Assembly (NCBI GenBank): GCA_937948985.1
Contig: CALFAK010000147.1
Coordinates: forward strand, 1-63,687
Length of the DNA stretch: 63,687 nucleotides
DNA from: an uncultured Neomegalonema sp.
GTDB taxonomy: Bacteria; Pseudomonadota; Alphaproteobacteria; Rhodobacterales; Rhodobacteraceae
Direction: 5' to 3'
The notes beneath the pieces are model-generated. The model did not search any database and was not told where the DNA came from. It worked only from the letters and a program-made list of their open reading frames with translations. Below, piece by piece: positions 27,136 through 35,933 of the stretch. How positions within the stretch are numbered: position 1 is the stretch's first letter; every line of letters begins with the position of its first letter. A program made the translations under genes and the position numbers.

Positions 27136-29637
27136 ATGAAATTCACGCTCTCCTGGCTGAAAGATCATCTCGAAACCGAGGCGGGCCTCGACGAGATTTG
27201 CGATGCGTTGTCCGATATCGGGCTTGAGGTTGAGGGTGTTGAAGACCCCGCTGATAAGCTGGGGGCGTTTCGGATTTGTCGGGTGATCGAGGCGAACCAG
27301 CATCCTGATGCGGATCGGCTGCGGGTGTGCCGGGTCGAGATTTGGCCGGAGGGGCCGGAGGCGGCTTCGGAAGAAATTCAGGTCGTTTGCGGCGCGCCGA
27401 ATGCGCGGACGGGGATGATCGGCGCGTTTGCCGGGATTGGTGCGTATATTCCGAAATGGGAAGAGGAAGACCGCAAGAAGGCGGGTTTGACCGATGCGCA
27501 AGCGGCGGCCAAGCGGGTTTCCGGCGAATACAATATCAAGAAGGCGACCATTCGCGGGGTCGATACGCTGGGGATGCTGTGTTCGGAGGCGGAACTGCTG
27601 ATCTCTGACGATCATGACGGGGTGATCGACCTGCCCGAAGATGCGCCGCTGGGCGTGCGGTTTATCGATTACAAGGGGTTGAGTGATCCGGTTATTGAGA
27701 TTGCCATCACGCCGAACCGCCCCGATGCGCTGGGCGTGCGGGGCGTGGCGCGCGATTTGGCCGCGCGGGGTGTGGGGACTTTGAAACCCGCGCCGGTTGA
27801 GGCTGTGCCGGGGGTGTTCAAGAGCGCGATCAATGTGACTTTGAGCGATGATGTGAAAGATAAGGCGTGTCCGCTGTTCGTGGGACGGCATATTCGGGGT
27901 GTTAAGAACGGGCCTTCGCCGGAATGGCTGCAACAGCGTCTCAAGGCGATTGGATTGCGGCCCATCAACACGCTTGTGGACATTACCAACTTTATGACAT
28001 TTGACCGCGCACGCCCGCTGCACGTTTTTGATGCGGGCAAGGTGCAGGGCGATATTCATGTGCGCTTGTCCAAGCCGGGCGAGAGCCTGATGGCGCTGGA
28101 TGACAAGGAATACAGCTTTGACGATGCGATGACTGTGATCTGTGATGATGCGGGGCCGGAGGGTATCGGCGGCGTCATGGGCGGTAAGGCATCGGGCTGT
28201 TCCACTGAGACGACAGATGTGTTCATCGAGGCGGCGTATTTTGATCCGGTGCGCACGGCGATTACGGGGCGCAAGCTGAAGATCAACTCCGACGCGCGGT
28301 ATCGGTTTGAGCGGGGGATTGATCCGGCTTTCACGCCTGACGGCATGGAACTGGCCACACGGATGGTGCTGGATCTGTGCGGGGGCGAAGCGTCTGAGGT
28401 GATTGTTGCGGGCGCTGTGCCCGATACCGCGCGCAGCTATGGTTTGCGCGGGGATCGCGTGAAAACGCTGGTCGGCATGGATGTTGACGCGGGCGAGCAG
28501 GAGCGGATTCTTACGGAACTCGGCTTTGATGTGACCGCGAACGCGGGCGGGTTCGACGTCGCCGTACCCGCTTGGCGGCCTGATGTGCATGGTGAGGCCG
28601 ACTTGGTTGAGGAAATTGCGCGGATTGCGTCGCTCAGTCAGCTGGAATCCGTGCCGCTGCCCCGGCGCAGCACGGGGGTTCCCAAAGCCTCGCTGACACC
28701 GATGCAAAAGCGGGTGGCGACGACGCGGCGGATGCTGGCGGCGCAAGGGATGAACGAGTGCGTGACGTATACGTTCATTCAGGCGGCGGAAGCGGAAGCG
28801 TTCGGTGGCGGCGATGCGGCGCGTAAGCTGGAGAACCCGATTTCGTCTGATATGTCTGACATGCGGCCTTCGCCCGTGCCGGGATTGCTGGCGGCGGCGG
28901 CCCGGAATCAGGCGCAAGGGGCGGGTGATCTGGCGCTGTTCGAGATTGGTGTCGGCTTCCACGGGGCAGAACCCGGCGAGGAGCAGATGATCGCGGCGGG
29001 TATCCGCACGGGTGGTACGGCTTCGCGTGATTGGAGCGGGGCGCGGCGGGCGGTCGATTTCCACGATGTGCGCGGGGATATTGAGGCGGCTTTGGGCGCG
29101 CTGAATGCGCCTGTGGACCGACTGATGATCGATCGCGCTGTGCCCGATTGGCTGCATCCCGGACGCTCGGCATTGTTCAAGCTGGGGCCGAAAAACCTGA
29201 TCGCGATGTGCGGCGAGGTGCATCCGAAAGTGGTGTCGCAGTTCGATCTGAGCGGGCCTGTCATGGCGTTCTCGATCTTTCTGCAAGCGCTGCCGATGCC
29301 GAAAGCCAAGTCTCCGGCGCGGGCGGTTCTGGCGATGAACAAGCTGCAAGCGGTGGATCGCGACTTTGCGTTTGTGGTCGATGCGCGGACCGAGGCGGAG
29401 GCGATTTGCAAGGCGGCCAAGGCGGCAGAGAAAAACCTGATCGACGCGGTTACGGTGTTCGACGTGTTCGAGGGCGCCAAGGCGGAATCGCAGCTGGGTG
29501 AGGGCAAGAAATCGGTGGCGATTTCCGTGCGCCTGCAGCCCAAAGCGCAGAGCTTTACCGATGCCGAGATCGAGGCAATCGGCGCGAAAGTGATTGCCTC
29601 GGTGAACACAAAAACCGGGGCAGCGCTGCGGGGTTGA
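27136..29637 (+). CDS. pheT: Phenylalanyl-tRNA synthetase beta subunit
   Basis: PheT forms the alpha2-beta2 synthetase charging tRNA(Phe). The 833 residues contain all family modules: N-terminal B1 region (FTLSWLKDHLETEAGLDEI), tRNA-binding OB-like domain (EANQHPDADRLRVCRV; VVCGAPNARTG), B3/B4 editing region (NRPDALGVRGVARDLA), B5 (DFNV-type core), and the C-terminal ferredoxin-fold anticodon-binding domain (PKAQSFTDAEIEAI). ATG 27136 gives the conserved MKFTLSWL start. Unusually, pheS is not upstream; two tiny divergent membrane genes are. Confidence 0.96.
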   Translation: MKFTLSWLKDHLETEAGLDEICDALSDIGLEVEGVEDPADKLGAFRICRVIEANQHPDADRLRVCRVEIWPEGPEAASEEIQVVCGAPNARTGMIGAFAGIGAYIPKWEEEDRKKAGLTDAQAAAKRVSGEYNIKKATIRGVDTLGMLCSEAELLISDDHDGVIDLPEDAPLGVRFIDYKGLSDPVIEIAITPNRPDALGVRGVARDLAARGVGTLKPAPVEAVPGVFKSAINVTLSDDVKDKACPLFVGRHIRGVKNGPSPEWLQQRLKAIGLRPINTLVDITNFMTFDRARPLHVFDAGKVQGDIHVRLSKPGESLMALDDKEYSFDDAMTVICDDAGPEGIGGVMGGKASGCSTETTDVFIEAAYFDPVRTAITGRKLKINSDARYRFERGIDPAFTPDGMELATRMVLDLCGGEASEVIVAGAVPDTARSYGLRGDRVKTLVGMDVDAGEQERILTELGFDVTANAGGFDVAVPAWRPDVHGEADLVEEIARIASLSQLESVPLPRRSTGVPKASLTPMQKRVATTRRMLAAQGMNECVTYTFIQAAEAEAFGGGDAARKLENPISSDMSDMRPSPVPGLLAAAARNQAQGAGDLALFEIGVGFHGAEPGEEQMIAAGIRTGGTASRDWSGARRAVDFHDVRGDIEAALGALNAPVDRLMIDRAVPDWLHPGRSALFKLGPKNLIAMCGEVHPKVVSQFDLSGPVMAFSIFLQALPMPKAKSPARAVLAMNKLQAVDRDFAFVVDARTEAEAICKAAKAAEKNLIDAVTVFDVFEGAKAESQLGEGKKSVAISVRLQPKAQSFTDAEIEAIGAKVIASVNTKTGAALRG

Positions 29638-29687
29638 TTTTCTGAGATGTGTCGATGGTTTGTCATTCCAAACCATCAATTTGGCAC

Positions 29688-29730
29688 TTGACGGCCGCTG
29701 GTACGATGGGGTTATGTTCCTTTTTTGTTT
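29688..29730 (+). promoter_or_regulatory. Putative promoter with LexA-like box before paralogue 2
   Basis: TTGACG (29688-29693) with a weak -10 (gttatg, 29711-29716) 17 nt away, overlapped by GTTC-N7-GTTT (29716-29730), a 7/8 match to the alphaproteobacterial LexA box with a T-rich centre. It parallels the arrangement at 216-244 before the paralogous gene. Confidence 0.4.
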
Positions 29731-29748
29731 TAAGAAAGGGAAGATGAC

Positions 29749-30474
29749 ATAGACTGGACGCATGCCATAGACCGCAACCGTAATGCGTTGCTGCGATTGA
29801 TCGCTGCGCTTTTTGCGATTGCGGGGCTTGCGCGGGACGGGTCGGTTGAGACTGTGCCGAGGCACCTGCATACGCGGATTTGGCGCGTGCTGCGGCCCGC
29901 CGAGGCCGCGTTCCGGCGATTGCTGGTCACGCTGGCGGCGATGATGGAAGATGGGCCGATTGTGCGGCGTGCATCCGTGCGGGTGTTTCCGGCAGGCATC
30001 GCCTTAGGGAATGGCGATTCTGTGCCGTCTTTTGCGTTGTTTGATCAGCGTAAGCCTCTGAATCCGTTCGGAATATTTCGTGGGAAACGTGGCAATCCGC
30101 GTATCTGGTCACCCGGTATGGAGTATCCGGTTTTTGAGGTGGTTACCGAACCATCGCCGGATGATCCGCTGAATGCGATGCCGCTGTGCCGGCGTTTACA
30201 GGCGTTGCGGAATGCGCTGGAGGACTTGCCTAAACAGGCACGACGGTTGAAGCGGTGGGAGGCGAAGCGGGCGTTGGCGCGGGGCGAATCCGGCAAATTT
30301 ATCCGGCCCATGCGCCCCGGCCGCCCGCCGGGCCACAGATCGCGGCAAACCCATGCGGTTGATGCCGTGCTCAGCCATTGCCACGAAATGGCACTTTACG
30401 CGATGGAGGTGGCGCGATCAGCGGATTGGGAAGCGGGGTCGCCTTTCACCGGGAGCGTTACGCGACCGCCGTGA
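29749..30474 (+). CDS. Conserved alphaproteobacterial protein of unknown function (copy 2, start codon lost)
   Basis: Paralogue of the gene at 305-964. The conserved N-terminus DWTHAIDRNRNALLR is in frame from 29752, but the codon at the expected start is ATA (29749-29751) instead of ATG. aaaggg lies about 8 nt upstream, well placed for it. An out-of-frame ATG-ACA-TAG overlaps this point, and the next canonical in-frame start is TTG 29788, which would remove the conserved block. The rest is intact: VLRPAEAAFRRLL, LCRRLQALRNALEDLPKQARRL, RPMRPGRPPGHR, DAVLSHCHEMAL. It is either read from ATA or a recent translational pseudogene. The C-terminus is about 15 residues longer than in copy 1. Confidence 0.65.
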   Translation: MDWTHAIDRNRNALLRLIAALFAIAGLARDGSVETVPRHLHTRIWRVLRPAEAAFRRLLVTLAAMMEDGPIVRRASVRVFPAGIALGNGDSVPSFALFDQRKPLNPFGIFRGKRGNPRIWSPGMEYPVFEVVTEPSPDDPLNAMPLCRRLQALRNALEDLPKQARRLKRWEAKRALARGESGKFIRPMRPGRPPGHRSRQTHAVDAVLSHCHEMALYAMEVARSADWEAGSPFTGSVTRPP

Positions 30475-30687
30475 CTGCAGGTCTATGCATCTGGTTTTGT
30501 TGATTTATTTCTTGTGTAGCACTCTGCAGGCTATGAATGATGCGGGCGTGACAGCATTTTTTATCGGGCGATCATGTCATAATGAATGACGGGAGGGAAT
30601 CTGCGTCGTTTCTTGCATAGTAATCAGCATCTGTCGCATTCGTGGCGGATTTCGCACGCTAAAATTTTAGAATGAGTGAGTTAAGTT

Positions 30688-31104
30688 ATGGGAATGATGC
30701 AAGAATTCAAAGACTTCGCCGTTAAAGGCAATGTCGTTGATATGGGTGTTGGTATCGTCATCGGTGCGGCGTTCACCACAATCGTCACCAGTTTTGTGAC
30801 CGATATTGTGAATCCGTTGATCGGGTTGTTCACGGGTGGCGTCGATTTTTCGGGTCTGTACCTGAACCTGTCGGGTCAGGATGTTGCTTCGGCAGCGCAA
30901 GCCAAGGAGCAAGGGCTTGCAGTGATCACATATGGCGTTTTCATCAATGCGATTATCTCGTTTTTGATCGTTGCCTTTATTTTATTTATGGTCATCAAAG
31001 CCGTGAACAAACTGAAACGTGAAGAAGCGGAAGCGCCCGAAGAAACACCACGCCAGGAAGCTCTGCTTGAAGAAATCCGTGATGCCCTCAAAGCGCGGGT
31101 TTAG
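30688..31104 (+). CDS. mscL: Large-conductance mechanosensitive channel MscL
   Basis: A 138-residue channel: N-terminal amphipathic helix [20 protein letters not shown], the first membrane helix [18 protein letters not shown], the periplasmic loop with LYLNLSGQD, the second helix [20 protein letters not shown], and the cytoplasmic bundle helix ending [11 protein letters not shown]. It opens under membrane tension to release solutes during hypoosmotic shock. Length is normal. The TAG stop is the first three bases of repeat copy B. About 210 nt upstream are non-coding and presumably hold its promoter. Confidence 0.96.
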   Translation: MGMMQEFKDFAVKGNVVDMGVGIVIGAAFTTIVTSFVTDIVNPLIGLFTGGVDFSGLYLNLSGQDVASAAQAKEQGLAVITYGVFINAIISFLIVAFILFMVIKAVNKLKREEAEAPEETPRQEALLEEIRDALKARV

Positions 31105-31194
31105 AGGCATTCGCGATCAACTTGCTTTAGAATTCCCGCCAAGACTTGCGTGAATTCTGACGCTTTATGGCCAACCTGATAGCGGATGCCTCTA
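31102..31194. repeat. Dispersed palindromic element, copy B (best preserved)
   Basis: A 93-nt element. Ends TAGAGGCATTCGCGATCA and the inverse of TGATAGCGGATGCCTCTA match at 16/18. TA dinucleotides flank GAGGCAT...ATGCCTC, as in IS630/mariner-type target duplications. The core has gaattcccgccaag...gcgtgaattctga. The left TAG is the stop codon of mscL. It could act as a 3' mRNA hairpin. Confidence 0.8.
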
Positions 31195-31269
31195 ATTGCG
31201 GTTAACCTTTGCAGCGTTTGCCTTTGATCGCCATCGTGCTACCCCTTTCCACAAAATCGGGAGGGATTT

Positions 31270-32049
31270 ATGGATCTTGGAATTAAGGGTAAACGCGCGG
31301 TTATTTGCGCATCATCGCGTGGTTTGGGCCGCGCTTGCGCTGAAGCTCTGGCAATGGAAGGCGTTGATGTCGTTCTCAATGGCCGCAGTGAAGACACGCT
31401 GAAACGCACCGCTGACGAAATTGCCGCTAAATGTGATGTGGCGGTTACTCATATTGTTGGTGATATCGCGACGGAAGTGGTGCGGGATGCGTTGCTTGCG
31501 CAAGCCGGGAAGATTGATATTTTGATCAATAATGCGGGCGGTCCGCCCACCGGTGACTACACCGATTGGGGCCGTGAAGAATGGCTTGACGCGCTTGAGA
31601 ATAACATGATCACGCCGATCATGCTGACGAAAGCGGTTTTGCCCGCGATGATCGACCAAGGGTGGGGCAGAATAGTGAACATCACCTCCGGTGCGGTGAA
31701 AGCGCCGATCCCGGTTTTGGGCCTTTCAAACGGCGCAAGAGCAGGATTGACGGGCTTTATCGCGGGTCTTTCACGTCAAGTCGCGCAGCACGGGGTCACG
31801 ATCAACAGCCTGTTGCCGGGACCGTTTGAGACGGATCGCTTGAATTCCACCCTCAGCGGAGCCGCAAAAGCCCAGGGTGTTGAGATTGAGGAAGTCGCCA
31901 AGCAGCGTCGCGCCGGAAATCCGTCACGGCGCTTCGGCACGCCTGAGGAATTCGGTGCCTATTGCGCTTTTATATGCTCGCAACATGCGGGATATGTGAC
32001 GGGGCAAAATTTGCTGCTGGATGGTGGCGCATATCCGGGAACGTTGTGA
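31270..32049 (+). CDS. Short-chain dehydrogenase/reductase-like protein lacking YxxxK
   Basis: A 259-residue SDR fold: nucleotide-binding turn ICASSRGLGRA (12-22), NNAGG (87-91), catalytic-type Ser140 in VNITSGAV, and a C-terminal tail GYVTGQNLLLDGGAYPGTL. At the position of the catalytic Tyr-x3-Lys the sequence is Ser153-x3-Arg157 (GLSNGARAG), so normal SDR acid-base chemistry is not expected. I recall a divergent SDR subgroup with SN-x2-R here whose reaction is not well defined. GGGAGG precedes the ATG. Confidence 0.88.
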   Translation: MDLGIKGKRAVICASSRGLGRACAEALAMEGVDVVLNGRSEDTLKRTADEIAAKCDVAVTHIVGDIATEVVRDALLAQAGKIDILINNAGGPPTGDYTDWGREEWLDALENNMITPIMLTKAVLPAMIDQGWGRIVNITSGAVKAPIPVLGLSNGARAGLTGFIAGLSRQVAQHGVTINSLLPGPFETDRLNSTLSGAAKAQGVEIEEVAKQRRAGNPSRRFGTPEEFGAYCAFICSQHAGYVTGQNLLLDGGAYPGTL

Positions 32050-32154
32050 TTGATCTCCTCGTATCACAAGTTCGTCAAACCGCGTCCCCGATCAAGACAG
32101 TTCGGAAACCGCCGTTTATTAACATATTGAATTGAAATCCATAAGGTGCCTCTC

Positions 32155-33597
32155 ATGTCCTCAGATACATTGACCCTTCTATTGTTGGTCGCGGGTGTCG
32201 CTATCGCCAGTTTTGCCCTGTCGCCTCGTGTTTCCGGGGCCGACGGCTTTTTTGAGGGTAAAGATGAAAGTGGCCGTGCGCCCGGATTGTTCACGCTTGT
32301 GCTCAGTCAGGTCACCACATGGATTTTTGCCCGCTCACTGCTCACCGCAGCGATTTTGGGCTTCTACTACGGCGCGCCGGGTGCGGCGGCTTATGCCGCT
32401 TACTACTTCTCGTTCCTGACGGGAGGCATGATTATTGACCGCTTGCGATTCCGGCACGGATATAACTCGATCCAGCCGTTTTTGGCGGATCGTTTCGGCC
32501 GGACCGGTACCAGCTGCTACAACTTCGTTATCGCTCTACGGCTTGTTTCCGAGGTTTTCGCCAACCTGCTCGTCGTCGGCACGATCTTCACCGCTTCGCT
32601 TGGAACCAACATGCTCGGCGGATTATTTGGTGAGGGAACCGGCGATGGCGGCGGTCTGGCGATGGTAGTTTTGGCTATTATCGGTCTCGCCTATTCGATG
32701 TTGGGTGGATTGCGGGCTTCATTGCGGACCGATGTGCTGCAAATGCTGGTTTTCCTCGTGGTGTTCGGTTTCGCGTTTTTCGCGCTCGTCACACATGAGA
32801 GCTTTTCATTCGCCGCGGCTTTCCAGGCCGAAGGTACGGCGGGTGCGCTGCCCGGTTGGGTTTTGCTGGCGGTCGCGGCTTTGCAGGTGATTTCTTACCC
32901 GATGCATGATCCCGTGATGATGGATCGTGGCTTGCTGGCGGACCGTAAGACGACCGCGTGGTCTTTCTTTCACGCTTTCTGGATTTCAGTATTGTGCATC
33001 TTCGGTTTTGGGTTGCTTGGTGTGCAAGCCGGGATTCTGGCTGAGTCCGGCGAGGCGATGCAGGCGGTTTGGGCACGGATGTTCAGCCCGATGGTGCTGG
33101 TCGCGGTGAATGCGGCGCTGATTGTTTCTGCGATTTCGACATTGGATTCCACCCTATCGAGCGCCTCGAAACTGGTCGTTGTTGATATGCGCGCGTTGCC
33201 GCGCACGGTGATGAGTGGCAGGATTGTGATGGCGCTGTTCATGCTGGCGGGCTTGGTGTTCTGCTTCTTCGGCTCCAAAGACCTGTTTTCGGCGGTCGCG
33301 GTATCGGGCACGGCGTCGATGTATCTGGTTCCTGTGATCCTGTTCTCGATCTGGGGTGCGGATCGGCCGATCCCGGTGTGGAGCTATCTGATTTCATTTT
33401 TTGCGGCCACAGGTGCTGCGGTGATGTATTTCCTCATCAATGGTAAAAAAGCTGTTGGCCTCCAAGCTATGGAGATGATGGGCGTTGAGCATAAATATAC
33501 GGCTTTGCTGTATCTTTGTGTTGGTGTCTTGGTGATCGGTTGTGCCGCGTTTGCGATAGGTGCGCGTACTGCGTCAAATCAACGGGTTGCATCGTGA
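32155..33597 (+). CDS. Sodium:solute symporter family protein
   Basis: A 480-residue polytopic protein with about 13 hydrophobic segments and SSS-family features: ADGFFEGKDESGRAPGLFT near residue 30, QVTTWIFARSLLTAA in the first core helices, SMLGGLRASLRTDVLQ, and STLDSTLSSASKLVVVD containing the sodium-site Ser/Thr/Asp residues. It imports a solute (amino acid, sugar, urea or similar) with Na+; the substrate is unknown. AAGGTG precedes ATG 32155. It may be transcribed with the YkgJ-like and ChaN-like genes that follow at short spacing. Confidence 0.87.
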   Translation: MSSDTLTLLLLVAGVAIASFALSPRVSGADGFFEGKDESGRAPGLFTLVLSQVTTWIFARSLLTAAILGFYYGAPGAAAYAAYYFSFLTGGMIIDRLRFRHGYNSIQPFLADRFGRTGTSCYNFVIALRLVSEVFANLLVVGTIFTASLGTNMLGGLFGEGTGDGGGLAMVVLAIIGLAYSMLGGLRASLRTDVLQMLVFLVVFGFAFFALVTHESFSFAAAFQAEGTAGALPGWVLLAVAALQVISYPMHDPVMMDRGLLADRKTTAWSFFHAFWISVLCIFGFGLLGVQAGILAESGEAMQAVWARMFSPMVLVAVNAALIVSAISTLDSTLSSASKLVVVDMRALPRTVMSGRIVMALFMLAGLVFCFFGSKDLFSAVAVSGTASMYLVPVILFSIWGADRPIPVWSYLISFFAATGAAVMYFLINGKKAVGLQAMEMMGVEHKYTALLYLCVGVLVIGCAAFAIGARTASNQRVAS

Positions 33598-33647
33598 TTG
33601 TGTCACTTTGATACTGCGCAAAATAAATTGTTGATGGATGATGTTGA

Positions 33648-34388
33648 ATGACTGTTAATTGGAAGCCGGAGCCGCCAGAAGGCGAACGGGAAGCGCGTCG
33701 CTATATCGATTTCTTTACCCGCAATGGGATTACGAAGAAATCGATCTTGCAATCGGTCGATCATACTTATGCCCGATCAAACAGTTATTTTGACACCGTC
33801 TATGATTATTTTGATCAGACAGAAACATTCAATATCGCGTGCTCGAAAGGGTGCGCGTTTTGCTGTCATACGATGGTTAGTGTGATTGCGCCGGAAGCGT
33901 TTTACTTGGCCGAGCATATCAAGAATGGCTTTGAGCCTGAAGAATCCCGCCGCAAGATTGAGCAGATTGTCGAACATGATCGTCAGCATCGCGGAAAAAG
34001 CGGAGCGCAGCGCCATGTGGGCCGCATCGCTTGTCCGATGCTCGACCCTGAGACGCATTTATGCACGGTCCACGGGGTGCGTCCGCTGACGTGTCGTTCG
34101 ATGCATAGTGGCGATGTCACGCCGTGTCGGGTCGCTTTTGAAACGCGTGATGCCTATCACCCGGCCCCGTCACATGCGCTGTTCTTCAAAAATACGCAGG
34201 CTTATTACGACGCATACGGAACAGCGCTTCACAGTGCTGGACTGATTCTGGAGCCGTTGGAGTTGAACGCGGCCTTGGCGACGATTTTCACTGAAAAGAA
34301 CGTCTTTGTGCGGTGGCTGAAGGGTGAAAATCCTTTTGAAAATGCTTCCGCTGATGCGGGTCTGACTGACGCGCCGCCGCCCGCTTAA
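33648..34388 (+). CDS. YkgJ-type cysteine-cluster protein (Fe-S or Zn binding)
   Basis: A 246-residue protein with the YkgJ/UPF0153 cysteine cluster: CSKGCAFCCH (about 65-74), CPMLDPETHLCTVHGVRPLTCR, plus a later Cys. The ligand pattern C-x3-C-x2-CC ... C-x8-C-x8-C is typical of this putative metal-chelating family, whose role is poorly known. It lies 50 nt after the symporter and 13 nt before the ChaN-like gene, suggesting one operon. Confidence 0.88.
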   Translation: MTVNWKPEPPEGEREARRYIDFFTRNGITKKSILQSVDHTYARSNSYFDTVYDYFDQTETFNIACSKGCAFCCHTMVSVIAPEAFYLAEHIKNGFEPEESRRKIEQIVEHDRQHRGKSGAQRHVGRIACPMLDPETHLCTVHGVRPLTCRSMHSGDVTPCRVAFETRDAYHPAPSHALFFKNTQAYYDAYGTALHSAGLILEPLELNAALATIFTEKNVFVRWLKGENPFENASADAGLTDAPPPA

Positions 34389-34401
34389 TCGGGAGAAAAT
34401 T

Positions 34402-35250
34402 ATGGATCGTCGTTCCGTGCTTGCCGGAATTGCGTCAACCGCATTTGTGCCGGGTGTCTTGCGTGCCTCTGGTGCCGCGCTTGATAAGGCTGTGCTGGCG
34501 GTCGCGGATGCCCGGTTCATCGCGATTGGTGAGCGGCACGATAATCCTGATCATCACAAAGTGCAGGCGGCGCTTGTTGCGGCTTTAAAGCCATCGGGGT
34601 TGGCTTTTGAGATGATCCCGCAGGTGCACGAAGCGGCGTTCAACACTCTCCGCAAGCAGGGCGCGTCGCGTGAGGCCTTGGCTGAGGCGATTGATTGGGC
34701 GCAAAGTGGCTGGCCTGATTGGTCCCATTATGCGCCCATTCTGGAAGCGGCGCCCGACGCTTATATAGCTTGTGGCGGCATTTCCAGCGAGACGCTCGGC
34801 AAAATTTATCGTTTTGGAGAGGTCGGCCTCGGTTCCGAAATGACAGCGCGGTATGCGTTGAATGAACCGCTGCCGGAAGCCGTTCAAGCCGATATGCTCA
34901 ACACTCAATACGAAGCCCATTGCGGGTTGGTGGAGCGTGGGAAACTGGGTGCAATGGTCTCCGTTCAACGCGCTTGGGATGCGGCCTATGCCGAAGCGTG
35001 GCGGCGTGCGGCTTTGAAGGGTGGCGGGCGGTCAATCTTGATTTGCGGCAATGCACATGCGCGCCTGGATCAAGGTGCACCGCTCTATCTGCGCGCAGCA
35101 CTGCCGGATGCGGTTCTCGCGAGCATTGGCCAAATCGAGACCGGGGATCAATTTGATGTGGGCGAGAAGTTTTCGGTGCTTCTCACCTCACCACGCCCGG
35201 AGCGGGGTGATCCTTGCGAGAAAATGCGCGCCTCTATGGCTCCGAAATAA
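34402..35250 (+). CDS. ChaN-family haem-binding-type protein
   Basis: A 282-residue exported protein. MDRRSVLAGIASTAFVPGVLRAS is Tat-like. The body has the ChaN (haem-binding uptake, TIKI-related) motifs: FIAIGERHDNPDHHKVQ, LAFEMIPQ, WSHYAPIL and LICGNAHARLDQG. The conserved Glu/His set in GERHDNPDHH may bind metal or haem. Iron-linked functions are known for a few family members. GGGAG precedes the ATG. Its TAA stop directly abuts the TAG stop of the convergent tusA gene, with no spacer. Confidence 0.85.
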   Translation: MDRRSVLAGIASTAFVPGVLRASGAALDKAVLAVADARFIAIGERHDNPDHHKVQAALVAALKPSGLAFEMIPQVHEAAFNTLRKQGASREALAEAIDWAQSGWPDWSHYAPILEAAPDAYIACGGISSETLGKIYRFGEVGLGSEMTARYALNEPLPEAVQADMLNTQYEAHCGLVERGKLGAMVSVQRAWDAAYAEAWRRAALKGGGRSILICGNAHARLDQGAPLYLRAALPDAVLASIGQIETGDQFDVGEKFSVLLTSPRPERGDPCEKMRASMAPK

Positions 35251-35490
35251 CTACGCTGACTTGTTGCGGATTAAGAATATCAATCCTTCATCCGTCTGCT
35301 CATTAGATAAGAGCGAGTGCCCTTGCTCGGTACAAAAATGGGGGACATCAATCACAGCGGCCGGATCGTCAGCGATGACACGCAGCACTGCGCCAACTTC
35401 CAGCGCCTTGAGACGCTTGCGGGCTTTCAACACAGGTAGCGGGCATTTCAGGCCGCGCGCGTCTAGAGTTTGCTCTGGCTGTTCGGTCAT
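35251..35490 (-). CDS. tusA: TusA/SirA-family sulfur-carrier protein
   Basis: A 79-residue protein with the TusA signature DARGLKCPLPVLKARKRL, whose Cys carries persulfide sulfur for tRNA thiolation or molybdenum-cofactor work. Its compact two-layer alpha/beta length is normal. The start is ambiguous between ATG 35490 and ATG 35502; neither has a strong ribosome binding site, and the shorter form matches family N-termini. It lies behind the tRNA-Val terminator, so it needs its own promoter. It converges without spacer on the ChaN-like gene. Confidence 0.88.
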   Translation of the reverse strand: MTEQPEQTLDARGLKCPLPVLKARKRLKALEVGAVLRVIADDPAAVIDVPHFCTEQGHSLLSNEQTDEGLIFLIRNKSA

Positions 35491-35518
35491 ATCTTCGATC
35501 ATTATATCAGTTCAAAGA

Positions 35519-35548
35519 AAAAGCCCGGATCGTAGGATCCGGGCTTTT
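35519..35548 (-). terminator. Rho-independent terminator after tRNA-Val
   Basis: A 13-bp stem aaaagcccggatc/gatccgggctttt with a 4-nt loop, followed on the minus strand by a T-rich run. It lies directly 3' of tRNA-Val, between it and tusA. Confidence 0.88.
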
Positions 35549-35552
35549 GATC

Positions 35553-35628
<76 letters not shown>

Positions 35629-35631
35629 CTG

Positions 35632-35648
35632 AGTCGATGCAATCGACT
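35632..35648 (-). terminator. Small hairpin between hupB and tRNA-Val
   Basis: A perfect 7-bp stem agtcgat/atcgact with a 3-nt loop lies 12 nt past the hupB stop. No T-run follows, so it may be a processing or protective hairpin in a hupB-tRNA transcript rather than a terminator. Confidence 0.4.
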
Positions 35649-35660
35649 GGGGCTTTATAC

Positions 35661-35933
35661 TCAGTTAAGCGCTTCTTTCAATGCTTTTCCTGGACGAAAT
35701 TTCGCTTGTACAGATGCGGGGATCTGAATTTTTTTGCCGGTCTGAGGATTGCGCCCTTCGCTTGCGGCGCGGTTCGCTGTTGCGAATGTTCCAAAGCCCA
35801 GCAACCGGACATCGTCGCCGCTTTTAAGCGCTGCGGTAACTGCGTCTAACGTTGCATCAATCGCCTTAAGCGCGTCAGCATTTGTCATGTCGCAGGAGGA
35901 AGCAACGGCTGTGGCGAGTTCTTTTTTATTCAC
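35661..35933 (-). CDS. hupB: DNA-binding protein HU
   Basis: A 90-residue HU-type histone-like protein: the N-terminal helical dimerisation part MNKKELATAVASS...AIDATLDAV, the GFGTF motif, and the DNA-binding arm RNPQTGKKIQIPASVQAKFRPGKALKEAL with the intercalating Pro. It bends and compacts DNA. It lies downstream of lon on the same strand, an arrangement common across proteobacteria, with 150 nt between for its promoter. Confidence 0.97.
   Translation of the reverse strand: MNKKELATAVASSCDMTNADALKAIDATLDAVTAALKSGDDVRLLGFGTFATANRAASEGRNPQTGKKIQIPASVQAKFRPGKALKEALN

Noticed and set aside
26968-29871. 967-residue minus-strand open frame opposite pheT
   Set aside because: Antisense shadow of pheT; Arg/His/Pro-rich composition typical of a reverse frame of a high-GC gene, no family features.
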